64,000 nucleotides of DNA from Geomonas oryzisoli. Lineage in GTDB: Bacteria > Desulfobacterota > Desulfuromonadia > Geobacterales > Geobacteraceae. The stretch lies in assembly GCF_018986915.1 (NCBI RefSeq), contig NZ_CP076723.1, positions 1-64,000 on the forward strand. The letters are read 5' to 3'. The notes beneath the pieces are model-generated. The model did no database searches. It was not told the origin of the DNA and saw only the letters and a list, made by a program, of their open reading frames with translations. This document shows, piece after piece, positions 8,755-17,400 of this stretch. Made by a program: the position numbers and the translations under genes. The number at the start of each line of letters is the position of its first letter. Positions within the stretch are counted from its first letter, which is position 1.

Positions 8755-10200
8755 ATGGGCATCAACACCCTCTTCGACATAGCCTCTTCCGGCATCACGG
8801 CGCAGCGCCTGGCCATCGAGGTCACCGGCGAGAACATCTCCAACGTGAACACCGAGGGGTACTCCCGCCAGCGGGTGATCATGGAGAACAAGCCGGTCGG
8901 CACCTCCAACGGCTTCGCCCTCGGGACGGGGGTGCAGATCGCGGCGGTACAGCGCAGCTACGACAACATGCTGCAGCTGCAGCTGGTGAACGCCAACAGC
9001 ACCTACCAGGAAGGGCTGGCGCAGCAGTCGGCGCTGGAGCAGATCGAGCCGACCTTCAACTCGCTCACCTCGGACGGACTGGGCACCGCGGTGGCCAACC
9101 TCTTCGGCGCCTTCCAGGATCTCTCCGTCAACCCCTCAGGCGCCGCCGAGCGCCAGGCGGTGCTGACCCGGGCCCAGATCGCGGTGGACAGCTTCCACCA
9201 GGCCGATGCCACGCTGACCTCGGTCGCCTCGACCGCGGACAGCAACCTGGTCGGCATCACCGCCGAGGTGACCGACAACGCGAGAAACCTCGCCCTGGTG
9301 AACCAGCAGATCATGGCCACCAGCGCCGTGGGGGGAAGCCCCAACGAGCTTTTGGACCAGCGCGACCTCCTGCTCAGGAAGCTCTCGGAGCAGACCGGCA
9401 TCAGCTATACCATCGCCAGCGACAACACCGCCTCGGTCACCCTGGCCGGCGGCGGACAACTGGTTTCCAGCACCAAGTACGCGACCCTCTACACCAACGC
9501 GACCGGTTCCCCGGCGACCAACGACATCATGCTCTCCGGGCTGGGCAACCCGCCCCCGGCCAACGCCCCCGGCACCGACACCCTGGTGGGCACCGTCGGC
9601 GACGGCGCCACCATCGGCGGCAAGCTCGGCGGCACCATGGAGGTGCGCGACAGCATCGTGCCCAAGTACCGCTCCCTGCTGGACGAGATGGCCAACCAGG
9701 TGGCCACCCAGGTGAACACGGTGCACAAGGCGGGCTACGCCCTGGACGGCACCACCGGCAACAACTTCTTCGACCCGGCCGGGGTCACCGCCGGGAGCAT
9801 CGCGCTCGATTCCGGCATCTCCGCCACCAAGATCGCCGCGGCCCTACCGACCGCGACCGACCCGGCGCCGACCAGCAGCGGCAACAACGTCAACGCCGTG
9901 AAGCTCGCCACCCTGGGGAGCACCGCCTTCGCGTTCAGCACCGGAAGCGCCACCCTGGGCAACTTCTACAACTCCATGGTTTCCCAGGTCGGCGTCGATA
10001 CCGAGGGGACCCAGAACGTCACCTCCCAGAACGCGGCCTTCCTGAAGCAGCTGAACGCGCTTCGGTCCTCCAACTCCGAGGTTTCCCTGGACGAGGAGCT
10101 CCTGAACCTGACCAAGTACCAGCGCGCCTTCCAGGGCTCCGCCAAGGTGGTCAACGCGGGGAGCGACATGCTGGACACCATCCTGAACATGGTCCGATAG
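8755..10200 (+). CDS. flgK: Hook-associated protein 1 FlgK
   Basis: 481 aa. N-terminal signature: FDIASSGITAQRLAIEVTGENISNVNTEGYSRQRV. C-terminus: LDEELLNLTKYQRAFQGSAKVVNAGSDMLDTILNM. Both are diagnostic of FlgK. It forms the first hook-filament junction ring. At 481 aa it is slightly smaller than the enteric protein, with a shortened central part. It is co-transcribed with flgL 10 bases downstream. Confidence 0.97.
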   Translation: MGINTLFDIASSGITAQRLAIEVTGENISNVNTEGYSRQRVIMENKPVGTSNGFALGTGVQIAAVQRSYDNMLQLQLVNANSTYQEGLAQQSALEQIEPTFNSLTSDGLGTAVANLFGAFQDLSVNPSGAAERQAVLTRAQIAVDSFHQADATLTSVASTADSNLVGITAEVTDNARNLALVNQQIMATSAVGGSPNELLDQRDLLLRKLSEQTGISYTIASDNTASVTLAGGGQLVSSTKYATLYTNATGSPATNDIMLSGLGNPPPANAPGTDTLVGTVGDGATIGGKLGGTMEVRDSIVPKYRSLLDEMANQVATQVNTVHKAGYALDGTTGNNFFDPAGVTAGSIALDSGISATKIAAALPTATDPAPTSSGNNVNAVKLATLGSTAFAFSTGSATLGNFYNSMVSQVGVDTEGTQNVTSQNAAFLKQLNALRSSNSEVSLDEELLNLTKYQRAFQGSAKVVNAGSDMLDTILNMVR

Positions 10201-10210
10201 GAGAATCGCT

Positions 10211-11131
10211 ATGAGAATCACCCCCGGCATGAGCGCCGACAACGCCATTTACAACCTGCAGCAGGGGCGCACCGCGATCGATCAGCTCCAGGAGCAGATC
10301 GCCTCGGGCTACAACATCAACCGCCCCAGCGATGATCCCCTTTCCACCAGGCAGCTTCTGGACCTGCAGGAGCAGATCGCCTCGGGGGACCAGTACAGCT
10401 CCAACATCACCAAGGCCGAGACGCTTTTGAACGTAACCAACACCTCGCTCACCAGCATGGCCACGCTGATGCAGCAGGTGAAGAAGATCGCCGGCGACAT
10501 GGTGGCCGGGACCCTGGACGCCGCCGGCACCGCGAGCGCGGTGACCAACCTGACCCAGTTGAAGAGCCAGCTGATCGACATGGGCAACACCCGCCTGGGC
10601 GACCAGTACGTCTTCGGCGGCTTCTCCACCAGCCAGCCCTTCAACGCGTCCGGCACCTTCAGCGGCACCACCGACATCCCGCAGGTCGAGATCGCCCAGA
10701 ACAGCACCGTCGGGACCACCGTGTCCGGCGGCGACCTCCTGCGCGGCGGCAACCCGCCGGCCGCGGTGGGAAGCGGCGCCACCGCGGGGCAGGGGCCGGT
10801 GGACATCATCGGTTCCATCGACGCCCTCATCTCAGCGATCAGCAGCAAGAACAGCCAAGGGATCCTCGACGGGGTGAAGAACGTGAAGGCGGGCGCGGAC
10901 CAGATCACCGTGGCCCAGAGCGACGTCGCCGGGCGCCTGGTGCGCCTGGACAACATGAAGAGCATGATCACCAACAACCAGAACACGTTGAAGACCGTCT
11001 TCGGCAACATCCAGAACGTGGATTACGCCAAGGCGGGCGTGCTGCTGTCCCAGCAGACCACCGCCTTCAACGCCGCGCTTTCGGCCACCTCCAAGCTGAG
11101 CCAGCTTTCGCTTTTGGACTACATGAAGTAG
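10211..11131 (+). CDS. flgL: Hook-associated protein 3 FlgL
   Basis: 306 aa. The N-terminus (MRITPGMSADNAIYNLQQGRTAIDQLQEQIASGYNINRPSDDP in type) and C-terminus (QQTTAFNAALSATSKLSQLSLLDYM) are flagellin-like, and YVFGGF is typical of FlgL. It forms the second junction between hook and filament. It is the last gene before a strong intrinsic terminator. fliW and csrA, often found next in related gene orders, are absent here. Confidence 0.96.
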   Translation: MRITPGMSADNAIYNLQQGRTAIDQLQEQIASGYNINRPSDDPLSTRQLLDLQEQIASGDQYSSNITKAETLLNVTNTSLTSMATLMQQVKKIAGDMVAGTLDAAGTASAVTNLTQLKSQLIDMGNTRLGDQYVFGGFSTSQPFNASGTFSGTTDIPQVEIAQNSTVGTTVSGGDLLRGGNPPAAVGSGATAGQGPVDIIGSIDALISAISSKNSQGILDGVKNVKAGADQITVAQSDVAGRLVRLDNMKSMITNNQNTLKTVFGNIQNVDYAKAGVLLSQQTTAFNAALSATSKLSQLSLLDYMK

Positions 11132-11160
11132 GATTTTGCGGCATCCCCCACGCCACCAAG

Positions 11161-11195
11161 GGCCGTGTGAGCTGGCCAGGCTCGCACGGCCTTTT
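11161..11195 (+). terminator. Intrinsic terminator after flgL
   Basis: A 12-bp stem (11161-11172 with 11180-11191, one G-T pair) encloses a 7-base loop and is followed by TTTT. It ends the flhF-flgL transcription unit. Confidence 0.9.
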
Positions 11196-11229
11196 CAGTT
11201 TGTTTTTTGACGAGAGGTGGTGATAGCGC

Positions 11230-11256
11230 TAAAGCTTTCGGTGCAGCATCCGAAAA
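11230..11256 (+). promoter_or_regulatory. Candidate sigma-28 (FliA) promoter for flbD-motA-motB
   Basis: TAAAGCTT at 11230-11237, an 11-base spacer, then TCCGAAAA at 11249-11256. This matches TAAAGTTT-N11-GCCGATAA at 7/8 and 6/8 positions. It lies 36 bases before the flbD ATG and just after the flgL terminator, so motility genes would be a late, FliA-dependent unit. Confidence 0.75.
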
Positions 11257-11291
11257 ACAAACTATCTGCCGCAATCCGCAGGGGGAACCCC

Positions 11292-11549
11292 ATGATCAAG
11301 GTGACAACACGAGACGGCTCCGAGATGTATCTGAACCCGGACCTGATAGAGCTCATCACGGAGACCCCGGACACGCACATCACCCTGTCCAACGGCAACC
11401 GGTACCTGGTGCTGGAGCCGGCACGGGTGGTGATCAGCCGGATCGTGAACTTCAAGGCACACCTGTTCCGGCAGGCGTCCTCCAGCGTGGCCCGGCGCTA
11501 CCTGCGCAAAAGGGATGCGGAGAGCTACCACCCCAACTGCAGGATCTAA
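11292..11549 (+). CDS. flbD: Small flagellar protein FlbD (FlbD/PF06289 type)
   Basis: 85 aa. The sequence MIKVTTRDGSEMYLNPDLI, TLSNGNRYLV and VISRIVNFKA fits the small FlbD family found next to motA in firmicutes and spirochaetes. It should not be confused with the NtrC-type FlbD regulator of Caulobacter. Start 11292 was chosen because GGGGGAACCC precedes it, the candidate promoter overlaps the longer reading, and the family N-terminus begins MIKxT. Its exact role is unknown. Confidence 0.85.
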   Translation: MIKVTTRDGSEMYLNPDLIELITETPDTHITLSNGNRYLVLEPARVVISRIVNFKAHLFRQASSSVARRYLRKRDAESYHPNCRI

Positions 11550-11588
11550 CCGCTCGCACGCGAGCGTTTTCGCGATCCAGGAAACTAT

Positions 11589-12353
11589 ATGGATTTATCG
11601 ACCATAATCGGAATCGTCCTGGGGCTCTTCGCCGTGTTCGGCGGCGCGGCCCTGGAAGGCCTGCACATGTCGGCGCTGATACAGCCGACGGCGGCCATGA
11701 TCGTGCTCGGCGGCACCGCGGCGGCGACCATCGTCAGCTTCCCGCTGCCGATCCTGATGGCCGCGGTGAAGGACCTGAAGAAGGTCTTCATGCCCCCCAA
11801 GGAAGACCCCGAGGCGGTGATCAAGAACATCATCAACTACGCCGCCAAGGCTCGCAGAAACGGCCTGATCTCCCTGGAGCAGGAAGCGCAGACGGTCAAG
11901 GATTCCTTCACCAAGAAGGGGATCTCGCTGGTCGTCGACGGCATCGACCCGCAGAAGCTCAGGGAGACCATGGAGATCGAGCTGACCTCCTTCGAGTCCC
12001 ACGGCAAGCACAGCGCCGAGGTCTTCGAGTCGGCCGGCGGCTTCGCCCCCACCATCGGCATCATCGGCGCCGTGCTCGGCCTGATCCACGTCATGAGCAA
12101 CCTTTCCGACCCCTCCAAGCTCGGGGGCGGCATCGCCGTCGCCTTCGTCGCCACCATCTACGGCCTGATGACCGCCAACATCTTCTGCATTCCCTTCGGC
12201 ACAAAGCTGAAGATCCGCCTGAAGGAGGAGCTGCTGCAGAAGGAGATGGTGATCGAGGGGCTGATAGCCATCCAGAACGGCGAGAACCCCCACTTCATCG
12301 AGCAGAAGCTCAGGGCGTACCTGCATGACGGTGGAGAGAAGAAGGGGAAGTAA
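11589..12353 (+). CDS. motA: Flagellar motor stator protein MotA
   Basis: 254 aa. Four membrane segments are visible, with the family N-terminus (MDLSTIIGIVLGLFAVFGG), a cytoplasmic loop with charged residues, and the conserved GGFAPTIGIIGAVLGLIHVM segment that carries the functional proline. The C-terminal block ends in QNGENPHFIEQKLRAYL. With MotB it forms the proton-conducting stator. motB starts immediately after its stop. Confidence 0.97.
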   Translation: MDLSTIIGIVLGLFAVFGGAALEGLHMSALIQPTAAMIVLGGTAAATIVSFPLPILMAAVKDLKKVFMPPKEDPEAVIKNIINYAAKARRNGLISLEQEAQTVKDSFTKKGISLVVDGIDPQKLRETMEIELTSFESHGKHSAEVFESAGGFAPTIGIIGAVLGLIHVMSNLSDPSKLGGGIAVAFVATIYGLMTANIFCIPFGTKLKIRLKEELLQKEMVIEGLIAIQNGENPHFIEQKLRAYLHDGGEKKGK

Positions 12354-13127
12354 ATGGCTAAGAAAAAGGCCCAGCACGAAAAAGAGCCCAACCACGAGCG
12401 CTGGCTGGTATCCTACGCCGACTTCATCACGCTTTTGTTCGCCGTGTTCGTGACGCTCTACGCGATGAGCCAGACCGACAAGAAGAAGGCCGAGGAGGTG
12501 CTCGCCTCCATGCGCGAGTCCTTCGGCTACAGCACCACCTCCGCCGGCCAAAAGCCCACCGTCATCGACGCCGGCTCCATGAGCGTCATCCCCTCCATCC
12601 ACAAGATAACCCAGGCGCCCAAGCGGATGAGCAGCACCAGGACCCGCGGCAGCGAGCAGGACTTCAGGGCCACCAAGGCCTCCATCGAGGCGTACCTGAT
12701 GAAGGCGGGGGCGCAGAACAAGGTCTCCGTTTCGGTGACCCAGCGCGGCCTGGTGGTGAGTCTGAAGGAAGCGGGGTTCTTCGACAGCGGCAGCGCCACC
12801 CTGAAGCAGAGTTCCCTGAACCTCCTGAAGGACGTGGTCACCTCCCTGGCCAGCTTTTCCAACGCGGTCCGGGTGGAGGGACACACCGACAACATTCCCA
12901 TCAGCACCGCCGCCTTCCCGTCCAACTGGGAGCTCTCCACCTCGCGCGCCACCAACGTGCTGCAGTACCTCACCAAGCAGGAAGACTTCGACCCCGCCCG
13001 GATCTCAGCGGCCGGCTACGGCGAGTACCGCCCGGTCGCCGACAACAGCGACGAAGAAGGGCGCGCCCAGAACCGCCGCGTCGACATCGTCCTCCTCTCC
13101 GAGCAGAGCGAGCGCAACGAGCCGTAG
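12354..13127 (+). CDS. motB: Flagellar motor stator protein MotB
   Basis: 257 aa. The single N-terminal membrane helix carries the proton-accepting Asp at residue 23 (SYADFITLLFAVF). A C-terminal OmpA-like peptidoglycan-binding domain follows (VRVEGHTDNIPI, NWELSTSRATNVL, RRVDIVLL). It anchors the stator to the wall. It is the last gene of the flbD-motAB unit. Confidence 0.97.
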   Translation: MAKKKAQHEKEPNHERWLVSYADFITLLFAVFVTLYAMSQTDKKKAEEVLASMRESFGYSTTSAGQKPTVIDAGSMSVIPSIHKITQAPKRMSSTRTRGSEQDFRATKASIEAYLMKAGAQNKVSVSVTQRGLVVSLKEAGFFDSGSATLKQSSLNLLKDVVTSLASFSNAVRVEGHTDNIPISTAAFPSNWELSTSRATNVLQYLTKQEDFDPARISAAGYGEYRPVADNSDEEGRAQNRRVDIVLLSEQSERNEP

Positions 13128-13135
13128 GCATCAAA

Positions 13136-13170
13136 GGGGACCGGCTCCGCCAGGTGCCTGTCCCCCTTTT
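13136..13170 (+). terminator. Terminator-like palindrome after motB (dispersed repeat family)
   Basis: The GGGGAC...GTCCCC palindrome at 13136-13165, flanked by AAA and TTTT, can act as an intrinsic terminator. It differs by one base from the 30-base repeat at 61799-61828. A more degenerate second copy lies at about 13173-13207. Confidence 0.7.
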
Positions 13171-13301
13171 AATGTCAGGTGTCTGGCGCCAGGTGCCTGC
13201 CCCCCTCTAATGGCACCCCTCCCTGTCAAAGAAATGACCGCTGCCGCCTCGCCTTAATCAAACCTCTGGTACTTCAGCTGCTTAGCCCCTGCCTCGCTCC
13301 G

Positions 13302-13318
13302 CTGGTACGGTAGTTGCT
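13302..13318 (+). promoter_or_regulatory. Sigma-54 (RpoN) promoter upstream of the GT4 and TPR-GT9 operon
   Basis: CTGGTACGGTAGTTGCT matches YTGGCACGRNNNTTGCW at 16 of 17 positions, with GG (13304-13305) and GC (13316-13317) separated by exactly 10 bases. Transcription would start near 13329, about 30 bases before the ATG at 13361. An imperfect inverted site (GTCA-N6-TGAC, 13225-13238) lies about 65 bases upstream and could bind an activator. Confidence 0.85.
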
Positions 13319-13360
13319 CACGTGTAGTGGTCGACCCATCACCACAGAGAGGTTTCACCC

Positions 13361-14413
13361 ATGAGAGTATCCATGCCCACCGGCTCCATGCATGGCTGGG
13401 GCATCGCCGGCACCTACCTGCAGCGCGAGATCGCCAAACTCCCCCCGGTGCCGGGGGTGACGCTGCACTGCATGTCGCAGAACCTCGCGCCGCTCAACCC
13501 GGAGGCCTGGGACAGCATCAACATCGGCTACTGCTTCTTCGAGAACAGCATCGAGGTGCTCAACTTCACCCGCGCCGCGGGGCGCCAGTGGGATTTCATC
13601 GTGGCGGGCTCCAAGTGGTGCGAGTACCTGCTCCGCATCGGCGGGGTGAAAAACTGCACCACCATCCTCCAGGGGGTCGACCCTGAACGGTTCTACCCGC
13701 TGCCAATGCCGCCCGACGACCGCTTCGTGGTCTTCTCGGGGGGCAAGTTCGAACTGAGGAAAGGCCAGGACATCGTCATCGCCGCCATGAAGGTGATGAT
13801 GCAGCGCCACCGCGATGTCTACCTCTCCTGCAGCTGGGCCAACCAGTGGCCCTTCTCCCTGCTCACCATGGAGAATTCCCCCTTCATCACCTACCGCCAC
13901 GACGAGGCGGACTTCCTGAGCGTCCCGGGGCGTTGCGCACTCGAAAACGGGCTCGACCCGGCGCGCACCATCGTGCACCCGCTGGTGAACAACGCGACCA
14001 TCAGGGAGGTCTTCGCCGGGACCCACCTCGGGCTGTTCCCGAACCGCTGCGAGGGGGGGAACAACATGGTGATGTGCGAGTACATGGCCTGCGGCAGGAC
14101 CGTCATCGCTTCGGACAGCAGCGGCCACGCCGACGTGATCAACCCCGCCATCGCCTACCCGCTCCAAAGTTACCGCCCCATGGTGGTTGCCAACGGGGGC
14201 GTGCAGACCGGGGTGTGGGAGGAGCCGGTACTGGAAGAGGTTATCGAGACGCTGGAGCAGGTCTACCGCAACCGTCACGAGCTCCCCGGGAAAGGGGCGC
14301 TGGCCGCGGAGGAGATGCGCCGGCTCACCTGGGACGGCGCGGCGCGCCAGTTCCACTACCTGGCCACCAAGCTCGCCAACCGGGCCGAGCTGGCCCGGAT
14401 GCAGGGTGCTTAG
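13361..14413 (+). CDS. Glycosyltransferase family 4 protein
   Basis: 350 aa. It has a GT-B fold with a GT4-type C-terminal half: VVFSGGKFELRKGQDIVIAAM and the nucleotide-sugar-binding GLFPNRCEGGNNMVMCEYMACGRTVIAS. The N-terminal domain is short. Cytoplasmic; donor and acceptor are unknown. It is the first gene after a sigma-54 promoter and is followed, five bases on, by two giant TPR-glycosyltransferases and then flagellin, which suggests flagellin or surface glycan modification. Confidence 0.88.
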   Translation: MRVSMPTGSMHGWGIAGTYLQREIAKLPPVPGVTLHCMSQNLAPLNPEAWDSINIGYCFFENSIEVLNFTRAAGRQWDFIVAGSKWCEYLLRIGGVKNCTTILQGVDPERFYPLPMPPDDRFVVFSGGKFELRKGQDIVIAAMKVMMQRHRDVYLSCSWANQWPFSLLTMENSPFITYRHDEADFLSVPGRCALENGLDPARTIVHPLVNNATIREVFAGTHLGLFPNRCEGGNNMVMCEYMACGRTVIASDSSGHADVINPAIAYPLQSYRPMVVANGGVQTGVWEEPVLEEVIETLEQVYRNRHELPGKGALAAEEMRRLTWDGAARQFHYLATKLANRAELARMQGA

Positions 14414-14417
14414 CGCG

Positions 14418-17400
14418 ATGGCGGCGGATACCGGCACGGCGCACGACTTCGCCCGCGCCCTCGAGCTGCAGCGCGCCGGGCGTCTCCTGGAGGCGGAGCC
14501 GATCTACCGCAGGCTGGCCCAGGCCGGCGGCGGGCTCGCCGCGGACGTGCTCATCAACCTCGGCGCGCTCCTGGACGAGACCGGGCGCCACGAGGAGGCG
14601 CTTGAGGAGTACCGTAAGGCGCTCTCCCTGAGGCACGGGGATGCCATGGCGCTCAACAACATGGGGGCCTCGCTGTTCAAGCTGGGGCGCTTCGCCGAAG
14701 CCGCCGAGCTCTTCCGACGGGCCCTCGAGCAGGTGCCGGACGCCCCGGAACCGGCCATCGCCCTGGGGGGAGCCCTGCAGCGGGCCGGCGACGTCCAGGC
14801 GGCCATCGCCTGTTTCCGCGACCTCGTGCGGCGCCGCCCCGACTGCGCCGACGCGCACTGGAACCTGGCCCTGGCCCTGATCATGTCCGGCGAGTTCCGG
14901 GAGGGGTGGGCCGAGTACCAGTGGCGCTGGAAACGGGAGGCCTTCACCTCGCCTCGGCGCGGCTTCCACGCCCCCGCCTGGGACGGCGCGCCGCTTGACG
15001 GCCGGCGCATCCTGGTGCACGGCGAGCAGGGCTTCGGGGACACCATCCAGTTCGCCCGCTACCTCCCCATGGTGGCCCAGCAGGGGGGCGTCGTGATCGC
15101 GGAGTGCCAGTCGGCCGCGCTGGTGCCGCTCATGCGCGGCATCCCCGGGGTGGCCGAGGTCTGCGTCATGGGAGAACCGCTCCCCCCCTTCGACGTCGAG
15201 ATCCCCCTGATGTCGCTGCCGCACCTGTTCGATACCACCCTGGAAACCGTTCCCTGCCGGGTCCCCTACCTCTCCCCGCCGCCGGGGCGCCTCGCGCTCT
15301 GGCACGCCAAGCTCGCCGCGGACCCCGGCTTCAAGGTCGGGCTCGTGTGGGCCGGCAAGGCGGTCCCCGATCCGTTCCGCTCCTGCTCGCTCGCCGCCCT
15401 GGCGCCGCTCTTCGGCATCCCGGGGGCGAGCCTCTATTCGCTGCAGGTGGGCGAGGCGGCGGCCGGGCCGGGGGAGGGGGCCGGGCTGATCGACTTTACC
15501 CCGGCCATCCGCGATTTCGGCGACACGGCGGCCCTCATCGCCCACCTCGACCTGGTGATCTCCATCGACACCTCGGTGGCGCATCTCGCCGGGGCGCTGG
15601 GCAAGCCGGTCTGGCTCATGCTCCCCATGGCGGGCGATTACCGCTGGCTGTGCGGGCGCGACGATTCACCCTGGTACCCGACCATGCGCCTGTTCCGGCA
15701 GCAACGCCAGGGAGAGTGGGGCGAGGTGGTGGAGCGGCTGCGCGCCGCCCTTGCCGATGCCGTGGCGGGCTTCCTGGAGAGGCAGCTCACCGCGCACCCC
15801 TTCGACGGGGGGAGCCACTATCTCATGGGCGCCTTCCTGGCTGCCGCGGGAAAGCCGCGCGAGGCCACCGCCCGCTTCACCAAGGCCGCACAGCTCCTGC
15901 CCCGCCAGTGGCAGCCGCACTACGCCCTGGCGCAGGCGCTGCAGCAGCAGGGACGCTTCGCCGAGGCGGGGGCGAGCCTGGAAGATGCCCTCGCCCTGGA
16001 ACAGGGGGTGCCCCAGCTGCACGAGGGGCTGGGGATCGTGAGGCAGGTGCAGGGGGACCTGGCAGGGGCGCAGCGGAGCTACCGCGAGGCCCTGCGGCTC
16101 GACCCGGCCCTGGTCAAGGCACGCTACAACCTGGCCACCACGCTCAAGGAGATGGGGCGCTTCGAGGAGGCGCTGGACGAGTTCCGCGAAGTGGTGCGCC
16201 GCTCCCCCGGCTACGCCGATGCACATTGGAACCTGGCGGTCTTCCTGCTCATGACCGGCCGGCTGCGCGAGGGATGGAGCGAGTTTTCCTGGCGTTTCCA
16301 GAAGAGCATCCAGGCACCGCTGCGCCGGTGGCAGGAGTACCCCGCCTGGGACGGCGCCCCGCTGTCGGGCCGGACGATACTGCTCTACGGCGAACAGGGG
16401 GCGGGCGACACGCTCCAGTTCGTGCGTTACGCGCCGCTCGTGGCAGCGCAGGGGGGCAGGGTTCTGATCGAGGTGCAGTCGCCGGGGCTCGTGCCGCTGG
16501 TGCAAACGGTGGCCGGTGTCGAGGGGGTCTTCGCCTGCGGCGACGCCGTGCCGCCGTTCGAGCTGCAGGCTTCGCTCATGGACCTCCCCGCCATCTTCGG
16601 GACCGACCTCGCCGACATCCCCGCGCAGGTCCCCTACCTGCACGCCGACCCCGCGCGCGTGGCCGCCTGCGCCCCCCGCATCCCCGAGGACGGGACGTTG
16701 AAGGTGGGACTTGCCTGGCAGGGAAACCCCGGCCACCCAAACGACCTGAACCGCTCGCTCCCCCCGGAAAAGCTGGCGGCGCTCGCCGGGCTCCCCGGGG
16801 TGAGATTCTACTCCCTGCAGGTGGGCGCCCGGGGCGACCTCTCCGCCATCATGCCCGTCACCGACCTGGCCCCGGCCATCCGTGACTACGCGGATACCGC
16901 GGCGCTTGCCGGCCGGCTCGACCTGGTGCTTTCGGCCGATACCTCGGTGGCGCACCTGTGCGGGGCGCTGGGGCTTCCGGTCTGGCTCCTGGTCCCCTTC
17001 GTCCCCGACTGGCGCTGGCTGACCGGCCGCGACGACTCCCCCTGGTACCCGACCATGCGCCTGTTCCGCCAGAACGCGCCGGGTGACTGGGACTCCGTGC
17101 TGCAGCGGGTGGCGCGCGCCTTGGGCGAGCTCCTCGCGGCAAGAAGGGGAGACTTACGCGCCGCCGCGGACCCGGTGCGGCAGGCCGAGCGTTACAACGA
17201 CGAGGGGTGCACCCTGGACGGCGCCGGCAGGCAGGCGGAAGCCATCGAGCGCTACCGCAAGGCGGTGCAACTCTGCCCCGACTTCGCGGCGCCGCACTAC
17301 AACATGGGCAACAGTCTTTACACCCTCGGGCGGCATGCCGAGGCGATCGACTGTTACCGACACGCCCTGGCGGCCGAGCCGACCCTGGCCCAGGCGTGGC

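Noticed and set aside
14187-14417. Extended N-terminus of the 1441-aa protein
   Set aside because: The extra 77 codons overlap the GT4 gene out of frame and read as Arg/Ser-rich shadow sequence; the ATG at 14418 begins the TPR region.
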